Shown here piece after piece: positions 17,895-25,769 of a stretch of DNA of 53,579 bases (positions are counted from its first letter, which is position 1; each line of letters begins with the position of its first letter). Origin of the DNA: Flavobacteriales bacterium (lineage in GTDB: Bacteria; Bacteroidota; Bacteroidia; Flavobacteriales_F; PHOS-HE28); NCBI GenBank assembly GCA_016787985.1, contig JAEUTC010000052.1, positions 1 through 53,579 on the forward strand, read 5' to 3'. Under the pieces are notes generated by a model. The model did not search any database and was not told where the DNA came from. It saw only the letters and a list, made by a program, of their open reading frames with translations. The position numbers and the translations under genes are program-made.

Positions 17895-18623
17895 CTACTG
17901 CGCGGTCAATGCCTGCACCACGGACACGATGCCCATCGCCATGACGAGTGACAGCACGAGCACCCTGAAGCGCTCCTGCGGGATGCGCTTGAGTAAGCGA
18001 CGGCCGATCCAAGTGCCTGCGAAACTCGCCGCTGCGAGCACAGGAAGATGGTTCAGCACATCGCTCGTGACGTACCCTTGTGCGGCGTACACGACGGTCC
18101 TGGAAAGGTCCACTCCCATGTCGATCCAGGCGCTGGTGCTCACGAACACGAGTTTTTCCAGGTCGAAGGCGGCAAGGGTGATACCACGAATGGCGCCACC
18201 GGTCCCGCTGATACCCGCGATGGATCCGCTGACCAAGCCGCCCAGGACGGCGTTGCGGTCGGTCGGCCTCAGTTTCCACGACCGCTTCACGAGGAGGAAC
18301 GCGGAGAGGAGCACGAGCAGGAGGCCGAGACTGAGGGCGAGGGCACTCTCGTCGAGGTAATAGGTGAGCCGCGCGCCAACGAGCACGCCAACAATGGCCG
18401 GTAAGCCCAAGGTGAGGAGCAGGCGTTTCGAAACCGCTTGTCTGAAGAGCAGCATCTTGGCCGCGTTGCTGAACACGTGCAACACGGCGGTGAGCCCGAG
18501 CGCTTGATCGAACGGAAGCAACAGGCCAGCGATGGGCATGACCAACATGGACGAGCCGAAGCCACCGATGGTTCCGAGGACCTCGGCGATGAGCAGCAGG
18601 AAGAACAGGGCGAACGTGTCCAC
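17895..18623 (-). CDS. TSUP (TauE/SafE-like) membrane transporter
   Basis: A 242-residue protein, GTG start, with about seven to eight hydrophobic helices. It has the twin glycine-rich motifs of the TauE/SafE family: GTIGGFGSSMLVMPI near the N-terminus and GSIAGISGTGGAIRG in the second half. Family members move sulfite, sulfoacetate or related sulfur anions out of the cell. It follows the REC-Crp regulator after 10 bp and shares an apparent operon with cysteine dioxygenase, whose product breaks down to sulfite. Sulfite export is therefore a reasonable inference. The substrate is not proven by sequence. Confidence 0.85.
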   Translation of the reverse strand: MDTFALFFLLLIAEVLGTIGGFGSSMLVMPIAGLLLPFDQALGLTAVLHVFSNAAKMLLFRQAVSKRLLLTLGLPAIVGVLVGARLTYYLDESALALSLGLLLVLLSAFLLVKRSWKLRPTDRNAVLGGLVSGSIAGISGTGGAIRGITLAAFDLEKLVFVSTSAWIDMGVDLSRTVVYAAQGYVTSDVLNHLPVLAAASFAGTWIGRRLLKRIPQERFRVLVLSLVMAMGIVSVVQALTAQ

Positions 18624-18633
18624 GGCGCCTGGA

Positions 18634-19695
18634 TCAGCCGCGTGCCAGCCGCTCCAAACCCGCCTTGTCCGCGATACGGATACTCCTCCCCTGCGTATCG
18701 ATCAGCTTCTCCTCCTTCAGGTCGGTGAGGCAGCGGATAAGTGACTCCGTGGCGGTGCCCACCACGGTGGCAAGGTCTTCACGGCTCATGTGCAGTCCCA
18801 GATCGGCATCGCCACCGGCACTGTACCGCGCATGCACGCGCAGCAGCGCTTGCGCCACACGTTGTCGCACACTGGAGTAGGCCAGCTGAAGGAGGTGCTC
18901 TTCCTTCTCGCGCACATCGCCGGCGAGCATCTTGATGAACCGGATGCTCACATCTCGATCCTTGTACAACAGGGCCAGCAGGTCCTCCCGCGGTATCAAG
19001 GCCACCTCGGCATCCTCCAAGGCCTCTGCGCTTTCAATGGCACGGCCACTTTCCAACAACCCCATGTACCCCACAAGGTCCCCTTCGCCGTGCAGGCCTG
19101 TCACCAGCTCCTTGCCATCGTTGTTGATCTTGAAGGTACGCACTTTGCCGCGCACCACATAAGGAAGCTGTCGGAGTTCATCACCCTCATGGAAGAGCAC
19201 TTCCTTCTTCTTCAGGTTCCTCACCTTCTTGTCGCGGCTCAGGTCCTTCAAGGGATCCAAGGCCCGCGCTTGATCGAGGAATTTGTTGAACCCCTCGAAT
19301 CCCTTGTCGAATCCCTTCCTGAAGAGATCACTCCGTTTCAACCGACCCTCGATGGCATTGAGCAGTTCACTCTCCTCGTAGGGCTTGGTCAGGTAGTCGT
19401 CCGCACCTAGTTCCATGCCCTTGCGCACATCGCCGCGTTCGGCCTTTGCGCTCAAGAAGATGAAGGGCACTTCTGCGGTGGCCGGGTCGCGCCCCAACAT
19501 GTGCAGCACACCATAACCATCGAGTTCAGGCATCATGATGTCGCAAAGCACCAGATCCGGGACTTCCTTCCGGGCGGCCTCCACACCACGTCGTCCGTTC
19601 TCTGCTCGGATCACACGGTAGTTCGCCAGTTCAAGGATCTCGGCGGTGTTCTCGCGCATATCCGTATCGTCTTCAATGAGAAGGATCGTCTTCAT
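18634..19695 (-). CDS. Response regulator with cNMP-binding and Crp-type HTH output
   Basis: A 353-residue protein. The receiver domain (about 1-120) has the acidic pair in IEDD, the phospho-acceptor Asp52 in LCDIMMPE and the lysine in DYLTKPY. A linker follows, then a cyclic-nucleotide-binding-like beta-roll (about 150-265, LFHEGDELRQLPYVVRGKVR) and a Crp-type winged helix (about 275-345, LHMSREDLATVVGTATESLIR). The ATG overlaps the stop of the histidine kinase by 4 bp, so the two are a cognate pair. Fusing a receiver to a Crp/Fnr effector puts DNA binding directly under phosphorelay control. Likely targets are its own operon or the nearby sulfur genes (inference). Confidence 0.92.
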   Translation of the reverse strand: MKTILLIEDDTDMRENTAEILELANYRVIRAENGRRGVEAARKEVPDLVLCDIMMPELDGYGVLHMLGRDPATAEVPFIFLSAKAERGDVRKGMELGADDYLTKPYEESELLNAIEGRLKRSDLFRKGFDKGFEGFNKFLDQARALDPLKDLSRDKKVRNLKKKEVLFHEGDELRQLPYVVRGKVRTFKINNDGKELVTGLHGEGDLVGYMGLLESGRAIESAEALEDAEVALIPREDLLALLYKDRDVSIRFIKMLAGDVREKEEHLLQLAYSSVRQRVAQALLRVHARYSAGGDADLGLHMSREDLATVVGTATESLIRCLTDLKEEKLIDTQGRSIRIADKAGLERLARG

Positions 19696-20927
19696 ACTGG
19701 AAGGTGTTGGGGTAGTTCGACCTGGAATACGGTATGCCCTGGTACGCTGGTGAAAGCGATGGATCCCTGCATGAGTTCGAGGTAGCGCTTCACCAGGTTC
19801 AAACCGAGGCCTGTGCCTTGAATGGTGGTGGCGTTGCTGCCGCGGAAGAAGCGTTCGAAGAGGTGTTGTTGATCTTCTTCGGGAATACCCATGCCTTCGT
19901 CCGTGGTGGTGATATGCAGGCGGCCCGCGATGATCGAGGTGCGCAAGGAGATGGGCCTGTTCTCGGGCGAGTACTTCACTGCGTTGGTGACCAGGTTGGT
20001 GATGACGTTGCTGAGCATCTGCCGATCCAGCAGCACACTTCGCTCCTCTCCATCATGGTCGAAGTTGATCGTCTGCCCGCTTTTGGTGAGCGCCCGCAGT
20101 TCCTCTATCAGTTCGATGCAGAGGTGCACCACATCGATCTCCACTGGCTGACAAAGCACCTGGCCCTGTTCGATCCGCTCCAACGAGAGGAATTCGTTCA
20201 GCATGGCCGTCATCTCACGCACCTTTCCGCGGATGCGTGTCACATGTTTGCCGACACGCTCGTCCGCCTGCGCTTCGGTATACCGGGCCAGGAGATCAAC
20301 ACTGCTCATGATGGTACTGAGCGGCGTGCGGAACTCGTGACTGGCCATGGCCACGAACCGGCTCTTGAGCCCGTGCAGTTCGCGTTCCTTCTCCAAGGCC
20401 TCCCGCACACTCCGCTCCGCTTCCTGCAACTGTGCGGTACGCTGGTTCACCCGGTCCTCGAGTTCCTGGTTGGTCCGCTGGAGTTCGGCCTCGGCCCGTT
20501 GGCGCAAGGTGATGTCCGTGACCAGACCCATCACGTAAGACAGCCCGTCCAGCACGAAGTGGTTCAGGCTGATCTCCACCGGGAATACGTCACCGTCCTT
20601 CCGCCGACCGCGCAGGTCCATTCCGATGCCCATGGAGCGCTGCACGGGTTTCTGGTGATAGCTCGCCCGGTGTTGGACGTGTCGTGAGCGCATCGCATCG
20701 GGCAAAAGCACCTCGACCCGTTGACCGAGCAACTCGCCTTCTTCATAGCCGAACATCGCGGAGAGACGCGGATTGTGCATGAGAATGGCACCAGCGGGAT
20801 CAACCACCACCAATCCTTCCGCCGCCGTGGTGAATAGCATCTGACAGATACGTGCTACATCCTCCGGCTTGAATGCCGGATAACCTCCACTTGACATGGC
20901 GGCAAGGTAATTCGCCGGTGCGACCAT
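19692..20927 (-). CDS. Soluble PAS-domain sensor histidine kinase
   Basis: A 411-residue protein with no membrane helix. A PAS domain (about 23-145) contains RSRHVQHRASY and GIGMDLRGRRKDGDVFPVEIS. A coiled coil (145-185) leads to the HisKA phospho-acceptor His197 in MASHEFRTPLS. The HATPase domain has NVITNLVTNAVKYS (N box), DEGMGIP and GTGLGLNLV. The PAS part resembles FixL-type PAS domains, so a haem- or redox-based signal is possible but not shown. The ATG at 20927 starts 2 bp after the cysteine dioxygenase stop; MSSGG at 20897 is an alternative start. It is translationally coupled to the response regulator. Confidence 0.93.
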   Translation of the reverse strand: MVAPANYLAAMSSGGYPAFKPEDVARICQMLFTTAAEGLVVVDPAGAILMHNPRLSAMFGYEEGELLGQRVEVLLPDAMRSRHVQHRASYHQKPVQRSMGIGMDLRGRRKDGDVFPVEISLNHFVLDGLSYVMGLVTDITLRQRAEAELQRTNQELEDRVNQRTAQLQEAERSVREALEKERELHGLKSRFVAMASHEFRTPLSTIMSSVDLLARYTEAQADERVGKHVTRIRGKVREMTAMLNEFLSLERIEQGQVLCQPVEIDVVHLCIELIEELRALTKSGQTINFDHDGEERSVLLDRQMLSNVITNLVTNAVKYSPENRPISLRTSIIAGRLHITTTDEGMGIPEEDQQHLFERFFRGSNATTIQGTGLGLNLVKRYLELMQGSIAFTSVPGHTVFQVELPQHLPV

Positions 20928-20929
20928 AT

Positions 20930-21487
20930 CTACCGGGGTGGGCCAGCTTCGCGCACCCGAGACTCACCGGTATGTTCGTCGTATACGCGCCATTGGCTCA
21001 TCGGCGGGGCATAGAGGTTCAGCGTGATGGCCCTTTCCCCGCCCGCGTTGGTGAACCGGTGGATGGAACTGTCGCGCGACAAGGCCGTAGGCACGCCCGT
21101 GGTCAAGCGGGAAGCTTGTCTCAAGCGGATGCCTCCATCCGGATCGGCTTGAAAGCGCTCTTCCATCACATCCCCCATCAATGGCTGCACCCATGCCGAA
21201 GTGCTGTCATAGTCATGGATGCTCGTGCGCTGCCCGGGCTCGTAGCAGATCACGAGGAGCTCGAAACGGCCGTTCCGGACCACGCAGGTGCGGGTGTAGT
21301 GCTTCTGGTTCCAGCGCAGATAGGGCAGCAGATCATGGCTGGGGAACGTATAGCGCTCCAGGATACGGCCAAGATCCCTGGGATCGTTGCGCAAGAGCTC
21401 GCGCACAAGCTCGCCAACACTGAGTATCGGAGCGCTGGTCAGGGGTTCGCGGAGGGCGGACATGGTAGGCAAACGTACCGGAGCCAT
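20930..21487 (-). CDS. Cysteine dioxygenase-like cupin protein
   Basis: A 185-residue protein starting at MAPVRLP, behind an AGGAG sequence; MSALREP at 21463 is an alternative. A longer open frame would overlap the divergent DUF983 gene. Cysteine dioxygenase motifs are visible: WNQKHYTRTCVVRN, EPGQRTSIHDYD, SIHRFTNAGGERAITLNLYAPP. The enzyme oxidises cysteine to cysteine sulfinate with a three-histidine iron site. Here the first and third ligand positions are His (SIHD, SIHRF) and the tyrosine of LNLYAPP is kept. The second ligand, normally HxH, is Tyr (HDY). It heads an apparent operon with the kinase, regulator and exporter. Confidence 0.8.
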   Translation of the reverse strand: MAPVRLPTMSALREPLTSAPILSVGELVRELLRNDPRDLGRILERYTFPSHDLLPYLRWNQKHYTRTCVVRNGRFELLVICYEPGQRTSIHDYDSTSAWVQPLMGDVMEERFQADPDGGIRLRQASRLTTGVPTALSRDSSIHRFTNAGGERAITLNLYAPPMSQWRVYDEHTGESRVREAGPPR

Positions 21488-21617
21488 GGACCCTGTCTCC
21501 TGACGTTCGTCAGTTCCGGAACGACCCTCCGCCGGTGGGCGGTTCCTGTCCTGGCAGCCGCCAACGCTTGTGATGATCCTCACCGACGGAGCTGATGGGT
21601 AACAGGAACTTCGTGCC

Positions 21618-22025
21618 ATGGCTTGGAAAGACACCATGCTTTACAGCATCCTCGGGTTCAAGTGCCCGTATTGTCACGAGGGCGATTTCTTCGTTTCGCA
21701 TCCGTACGACCTTAAACACACCGGGGACACGCATGATACCTGCCCGAAATGCCACGGGCGGTTCAACATCGAGCCGGGTTTCTACTACGGCGCGATGTAT
21801 GTCTCCTACGCGATCGGAGTAGCCGCCATGGTCACGGTGTGGGTGGCCACAGCCGTGCTCTTCCCAGAAATGTCGCCCACGGCATTGGTGATCTCCATTC
21901 TTACCACATTGATCCTCGGCTCCCCGCTGTTCTATGCGCTCAGCAAGATCATCTGGGCGAACATCTTCTTCAAGTACAAGAGGCCTGCTGGACCCACCCC
22001 GGTGGTGAGCAAGGAGCAGCGTTGA
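21618..22025 (+). CDS. DUF983 family membrane protein
   Basis: A 135-residue protein. Two CxxC pairs in the N-terminal half (CPYCHEGDFF and CPKCHGRFNIEPGFYYGAMYVSYA) are followed by two hydrophobic helices (about 62-85 and 90-110). This is the DUF983 pattern common in Bacteroidota, and its function is not known. The paired cysteines suggest a zinc-ribbon-like fold on the cytoplasmic side. It is divergent from the cysteine dioxygenase operon and 22 bp ahead of the Crp/Fnr gene, so probably cotranscribed with it. Confidence 0.9.
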   Translation: MAWKDTMLYSILGFKCPYCHEGDFFVSHPYDLKHTGDTHDTCPKCHGRFNIEPGFYYGAMYVSYAIGVAAMVTVWVATAVLFPEMSPTALVISILTTLILGSPLFYALSKIIWANIFFKYKRPAGPTPVVSKEQR

Positions 22026-22047
22026 GGCATGATGTTATCTTGGTTCC

Positions 22048-22659
22048 ATGTTCGTTGATCCCACCCTACGCAAGGAATTCGACCAAGTCGTCATCCGCAA
22101 AGCCAATTCCGCCGGTACCGAGATCATGCGGGTGGGCGATACCATCACGCATATTCCCATCGTGGAGAAGGGAAGCCTGCGCATCCTTGCCCAGGATGGC
22201 GAAGGCCATGAACGTTACTTGTACCATATCCTGGCTGGAGAATCCTGCGCAACCTCCCTCACATGCTGTGTTTCAAAACGCCAAAGCTCGGTTCGCGCCG
22301 TTGTGGAGGAGGATGCGGAACTCCTGTTGGTCCCGGTCCGTTACGTGGACGAATGGATGTCCCACCCCGAGTGGCGCAAATTCGTGAACGAGACGCAATC
22401 GCAACGCTTCCAAGAGCTTCTGGAAGCCTTCGAGGTGGTGGCCTTCCACAAGCTCGATGACCAGCTCTGGTCCTACTTGGTCAAGCGGTCACAAGCCACA
22501 GGGGAGCGCACCCTTCACCTCACTCACCAACAGATCGCGGACGAACTGAGTTCACCGCGCGAAGTGGTCACCCGTCTGCTACAGCAGCTTCGCGCACGTG
22601 GAGCGGTGACCCTGGGCCGTGGGTCGGTGGAGGTACATCCGGAGCGCGTGTTGGTGTAA
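22048..22659 (+). CDS. Crp/Fnr family transcriptional regulator
   Basis: A 203-residue protein. The N-terminal cNMP-like beta-roll contains GDTITHIPIVEKGSLRIL, and GESCATSLTCCVSKRQSS holds three cysteines. A dimerisation helix follows, then a winged helix (about 160-200, LTHQQIADELSSPREVVTRLLQQL). The cysteine cluster could serve redox or persulfide sensing (inference). The arginine and glutamate of SPREVVTR fit Crp/Fnr recognition helices. Neighbouring sulfide-oxidation genes with nearby palindromes are possible targets. Confidence 0.9.
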   Translation: MFVDPTLRKEFDQVVIRKANSAGTEIMRVGDTITHIPIVEKGSLRILAQDGEGHERYLYHILAGESCATSLTCCVSKRQSSVRAVVEEDAELLLVPVRYVDEWMSHPEWRKFVNETQSQRFQELLEAFEVVAFHKLDDQLWSYLVKRSQATGERTLHLTHQQIADELSSPREVVTRLLQQLRARGAVTLGRGSVEVHPERVLV

Positions 22660-22663
22660 AGGC

Positions 22664-22708
22664 AATTGTGCTGGAGCGACCCTTTCCGGAAAAGGGCTCG
22701 GCACAGTT
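22664..22708. terminator. Long hairpin between convergent genes
   Basis: An imperfect inverted repeat with outer arms AATTGTGC/GCACAGTT and inner arms GAGC/GCTC and CCCTTTCC/GGAAAAGGG. It lies between the Crp/Fnr stop and the trxA stop, where a bidirectional terminator is expected. No strong T-run is present. Confidence 0.55.
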
Positions 22709-22710
22709 GA

Positions 22711-23019
22711 TCACAAGTGCGGGGTCACCACCTGATGTAGTTGTGCCGCGCTCATGACACCGGATCGGCGCCAGACTTGTTGACCGCCTTTGAAGACGAT
22801 CAAGGTGGGTACACCGCGCACCCCGAAAGCCTGCGCAGCCCCGGGGTTCTTGTCCACATCGACTTTGATCACGGTTGCGCGATCACCCACCAGGCCTTTG
22901 AACTCGTCCAGAATAGGCGCCATCATCTTGCATGGCCCACACCATTCGGCGAAGAAGTCGACCAGAACGGGCTTCTCTCCGTTGATGAGGTCCTGAAAGC
23001 TGGTGCGTTGCGTGTTCAT
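22711..23019 (-). CDS. trxA: Thioredoxin
   Basis: A 102-residue thioredoxin with the active site AEWCGPCK (Cys27 and Cys30), the cis-proline motif GVPTL and the usual DVDKNPGAAQAFGVRG strand region. There is no signal peptide, so it acts in the cytoplasm, reducing disulfides and possibly persulfides. It is the last of a run of small genes. Its ATG overlaps the TGA of the preceding membrane-protein gene. It could supply electrons to the arsenate reductase and peroxiredoxin encoded nearby, although this is inferred from context. Confidence 0.96.
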   Translation of the reverse strand: MNTQRTSFQDLINGEKPVLVDFFAEWCGPCKMMAPILDEFKGLVGDRATVIKVDVDKNPGAAQAFGVRGVPTLIVFKGGQQVWRRSGVMSAAQLHQVVTPHL

Positions 23020-23255
23020 TTCGCGTGGATCTCTTCGTACGTGATCTCCTTGTTGTCGGCCTCAACGTCCTTTCTGCCGGCTGGTCCACATGCACCTGCG
23101 AAGCAACCGATATTCAACACGGCCTGCGCCCCGAGCAATGCCGCCGCGAAAAGTGCGACCGGCTCATCACGCATGATGCCCGTTGCCAGGAAGACCAAGG
23201 CCAATACAGCTCTGATCACACGAGGCAGGTCCCAATTCGTCAACACGGTCCTCAT
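23016..23255 (-). CDS. Small membrane protein, YgaP/DUF2892-like
   Basis: A 79-residue protein with two hydrophobic segments (about 10-25 and 30-48). A conserved-looking NIGCFAGACGPAG motif and a charged tail follow. It resembles the small YgaP/DUF2892 inner-membrane proteins often found with rhodaneses and sulfide-oxidation genes. Its biochemical function is unknown. It overlaps trxA by 4 bp. Confidence 0.75.
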   Translation of the reverse strand: MRTVLTNWDLPRVIRAVLALVFLATGIMRDEPVALFAAALLGAQAVLNIGCFAGACGPAGRKDVEADNKEITYEEIHAK

Positions 23256-23297
23256 GGTTTCCAGTCGTTATCGTGTTCAAGTCGAGTCGGCCAGCGC

Positions 23298-23489
23298 TCA
23301 GGACTTGCGCTCCTCACGCTTGAAGGTGTTCACCACCAGACCGCCCATCAGCGCGCCGTACAAGCTGCTGTTGACAGGACTGCTGGTGATGGCACACCCG
23401 TTGGTGCAGCCGAAATAGTTCCAGTACAGCCACCCCAGGCCAGCGCCGATCACTACGCCCAAGGCGGTGAAGAGGACAGTGCCCTTCAT
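23298..23489 (-). CDS. Small membrane protein, DUF6132-like
   Basis: A 63-residue protein starting at MKGTVLFTALGVVIGAGLGWLY. It has one or two glycine-rich membrane helices and a FGCTNGCAITSSP motif between them. A longer frame upstream overlaps the preceding gene and is not coding. This short Cys-x3-Cys membrane protein type occurs with sulfur-transfer genes in Bacteroidota. The start overlaps the stop of the upstream gene by 4 bp. Confidence 0.8.
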   Translation of the reverse strand: MKGTVLFTALGVVIGAGLGWLYWNYFGCTNGCAITSSPVNSSLYGALMGGLVVNTFKREERKS

Positions 23490-23689
23490 TTCTTCTTGCA
23501 GGTATTTATGCCGAAAGGTGCGTACAACGGACAGAAGCTCATCAAGCTCGTGGCCACGAACACGATGGCCAGCACAAGCAGCACGATGCCCAGTGTGCCC
23601 GGAATGACTCCCGTGAAGTACAAGAACGCGATCACTACAGCTACTACGGTGCGCAGGATACGATCGGTTGATCCCATGTTCGGCTTCAT
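23486..23689 (-). CDS. YgaP/DUF2892 family membrane protein
   Basis: A 67-residue protein. MKPNMGSTDRILRTVVAVVIAFLYF begins a helical hairpin, and it ends SLMSFCPLYAPFGINTCKKK, the typical DUF2892 C-terminus with CPLY and a final CK. It is the first gene of the small minus-strand run leading to trxA and is divergent from sulfide:quinone oxidoreductase. The family is associated with sulfur metabolism, but its role is not established. Confidence 0.88.
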   Translation of the reverse strand: MKPNMGSTDRILRTVVAVVIAFLYFTGVIPGTLGIVLLVLAIVFVATSLMSFCPLYAPFGINTCKKK

Positions 23690-23738
23690 CGGTTCTGGTG
23701 TTTGGATGACAAAGATGACCGATCAAGGCGAGGATCAC

Positions 23739-23754
23739 GGTGATGAACATCACC
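23739..23754. promoter_or_regulatory. Palindrome in the divergent sulfide-gene promoter region
   Basis: GGTGATG-AA-CATCACC is a perfect 7+2+7 inverted repeat in the 114 bp between the minus-strand small genes and sulfide:quinone oxidoreductase. Its position suits an operator acting on both directions. The binding protein is unknown; the nearby Crp/Fnr regulator is one candidate. Confidence 0.4.
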
Positions 23755-23778
23755 AAGGACCAGCATCATAGCCGCTAG

Positions 23779-23798
23779 GTTCGTTCCTCACAACGAAC
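23779..23798 (+). promoter_or_regulatory. Inverted repeat just upstream of sulfide:quinone oxidoreductase
   Basis: GTTCGTT and AACGAAC, separated by 6 nt, end 5 bp before the ATG at 23804. It could be an operator or a hairpin in the leader. TAGGTTCG, one base off TAnnTTTG, overlaps its left arm, which would place a repressor over the -7 element. Confidence 0.35.
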
Positions 23799-23803
23799 GA
23801 CCT

Positions 23804-25003
23804 ATGACCCACTTCCAACTCCTCGTCATCGGCGGCGGCAATGCCGGACTCTCCGCCGCAGCGCACCTGTTGCTTAAGGCGCCCAAGACCACTGTGGGCA
23901 TCGTGGAGCCTTCGGAGAAGCACTATTACCAACCGGCGTGGACCTTGGTGGGCGGTGGCGCCTTCGATGTGAAGAAGACCGAACGGAACGAGGCCGACTT
24001 CATCCCGAACGGTGCAGAATGGATCAAAGGGGCGGCCGCGACATTCCAGCCGGAAACGAATGCGGTGACCCTCACCGATGGACGCGTGATCACCTACGAC
24101 CAGCTGCTCGTCTGCCCAGGTATCCAACTGGACTGGGGTGCCGTGAAAGGTCTTCCAGCCGCCTTGGGGCACGACGGCGTGAGCAGCAATTACAGTCATG
24201 CCTTCGCACCGTACACCTGGCAGCTGATCAAAGGGTTGAAGAAAGGGCGCGCCATCTTCCACAACCCGCACACGCCGGTGAAGTGTGGAGGTGCGCCGCA
24301 CAAGATCATGTACATGGCGGCCGATCATTGGCGCAAGCAAGGCGTGTTGAAGGACATCGACATCCAGTATTGGAGCGGCGCCGGCAAGCTCTTCGCGGTT
24401 CCGCACTACGAGAAGACCCTGCTGAAGGTGGTGGAACGCGGGGGCATCAAATTGAACTTCATGTGGCGCTTGGAGGAGATCGATGGGCCTGCGAAACGCG
24501 CGCGTTTCGTGGGCTTCGGTGAAGCGAACAAGGAAGAGGAGCGGTGGGTGGAATACGACATGATCCATGTGACCCCTCCACAGAGCGCGCCGGACTTCAT
24601 CAAGAAGAGCCCGTTGGCCAACGCGGCCGGCTGGGTGGATGTGGACAAGCACACCCTGCGGCACAACAAGTACCCGAACGTGTGGAGCATCGGCGATGCC
24701 GCAGCCCTGCCGACATCGAAGACCGGCGCGGCCATTCGGAAGCAGACGCCCACGGTGGTCAACAACATCCTGGCGACCATGGCGAACAAGGCGATGCCCG
24801 CGAGCTACAACGGATACACCTCTTGTCCGTTGGTGACCGGCTACGGCAAGCTCGTGCTGGCGGAGTTCGACTATGACAACAAGCCGCAGGAGACCTTCCC
24901 CTTCGACCAGAGCAAGGAGCGTTGGAGCATGTACCAGTTGAAGCGTGAAGTGTTGCCGCGCATGTACTGGAACTTCATCCTGCGCGGTAAAGCGCAAGGG
25001 TGA
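23804..25003 (+). CDS. sqr: Sulfide:quinone oxidoreductase (SQRDL-like type)
   Basis: A 399-residue flavoprotein. The FAD-binding GGGNAGLSAAAHLL motif is at residues 10-23. The catalytic cysteine pair is Cys161 (HTPVKCGGAPHKIMY) and Cys341 (YTSCPLVTGYGKLVLAEF), matching the mitochondrial-like SQR group. VWSIGDAAALPTSKT is the second FAD motif. It oxidises sulfide at the membrane, passing electrons to quinone and forming persulfide. It is followed by peroxiredoxin and a persulfide dioxygenase, so the three genes make a complete sulfide-detoxification route. Confidence 0.93.
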   Translation: MTHFQLLVIGGGNAGLSAAAHLLLKAPKTTVGIVEPSEKHYYQPAWTLVGGGAFDVKKTERNEADFIPNGAEWIKGAAATFQPETNAVTLTDGRVITYDQLLVCPGIQLDWGAVKGLPAALGHDGVSSNYSHAFAPYTWQLIKGLKKGRAIFHNPHTPVKCGGAPHKIMYMAADHWRKQGVLKDIDIQYWSGAGKLFAVPHYEKTLLKVVERGGIKLNFMWRLEEIDGPAKRARFVGFGEANKEEERWVEYDMIHVTPPQSAPDFIKKSPLANAAGWVDVDKHTLRHNKYPNVWSIGDAAALPTSKTGAAIRKQTPTVVNNILATMANKAMPASYNGYTSCPLVTGYGKLVLAEFDYDNKPQETFPFDQSKERWSMYQLKREVLPRMYWNFILRGKAQG

Positions 25004-25047
25004 CGAAGGTCACGTTCGGCGCTGGCTTCGTGTCGTCACTTTGCGGC

Positions 25048-25701
25048 ATGGAAACAACGACGAACATGCCCCGCATCGGCGACCAGGCTCCCGACTTCGA
25101 GGCGCTCACCACGACCGGACCGCTGAAATTCAGCGAATACATCAAAGGCAGCTGGGCCATCCTCTTCTCCCACCCGGCGGATTTCACACCCGTCTGCACC
25201 ACCGAGCTCAGCGGCTTCGCGCAGAACAAGGAGTGGTTCGCTGCGCGCAACACCAAATTGATCGGCGAGAGCATCGATAGCATCCACAGCCATGTGGCCT
25301 GGGTGCAGGCCGTGCGCGAGAAGACCGGCGTGTACATGGACTTCCCGATCATCGCGGACATCGACATGAAGGTGGCGAAGCTCTATGGCATGTTGCACGA
25401 GAATGCCAGCAATACCGCCGCCGTACGTGCGGTGTTCTTCATCGATCCGAAAGGCATCATCCGGCTGGTGATGTACTACCCGCTGAACGTGGGCCGCAAC
25501 ATGGAGGAGATCATGCGCGTGCTGGAAGCCATGCAGACCGCGGATACCCACGGATGCGCCATGCCGCTGAACTGGAAGAAGGGCGAACAGGTGATCGTGC
25601 CACCGCCCAAGACCCTGAAGGACCTTGATGCGCGTTTGCAGGAGAAGGGCATTGAACTGATCGACTTCTACCTGGCGAAGAAGGACCTGCAGCCCGTTTG
25701 A
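25048..25701 (+). CDS. 1-Cys peroxiredoxin (Prx6-like)
   Basis: A 217-residue protein from the ATG at 25048. A GTG at 25000 overlapping the SQR stop would add 16 residues that do not fit the family. The peroxidatic cysteine lies in HPADFTPVCTTEL, and there is the Prx6-type C-terminal domain (AVRAVFFIDPKGIIRLVMYYPLNVGRN is split here by its motifs FFIDPKG and YPLNVGRN). It reduces peroxides and could also act on persulfides. TCACTTTG, one base from TAnnTTTG, lies just before the ATG, so it may also have its own promoter. Confidence 0.93.
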   Translation: METTTNMPRIGDQAPDFEALTTTGPLKFSEYIKGSWAILFSHPADFTPVCTTELSGFAQNKEWFAARNTKLIGESIDSIHSHVAWVQAVREKTGVYMDFPIIADIDMKVAKLYGMLHENASNTAAVRAVFFIDPKGIIRLVMYYPLNVGRNMEEIMRVLEAMQTADTHGCAMPLNWKKGEQVIVPPPKTLKDLDARLQEKGIELIDFYLAKKDLQPV

Positions 25702-25721
25702 TGCGTTCTGCGGATAAGGAT

Positions 25722-25751
25722 GGAAGGCTCCTACGGGGGCCTTCCCTCTTT
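25722..25751 (+). terminator. Rho-independent terminator after peroxiredoxin
   Basis: A stem of GGAAGGC and GCCTTCC with a 10-nt loop is followed by CTCTTTA. It begins 20 bp after the peroxiredoxin stop and separates sqr-prx from the persulfide dioxygenase gene. Confidence 0.7.
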
Positions 25752-25769
25752 ACGGACCTTCGGCGCGCG

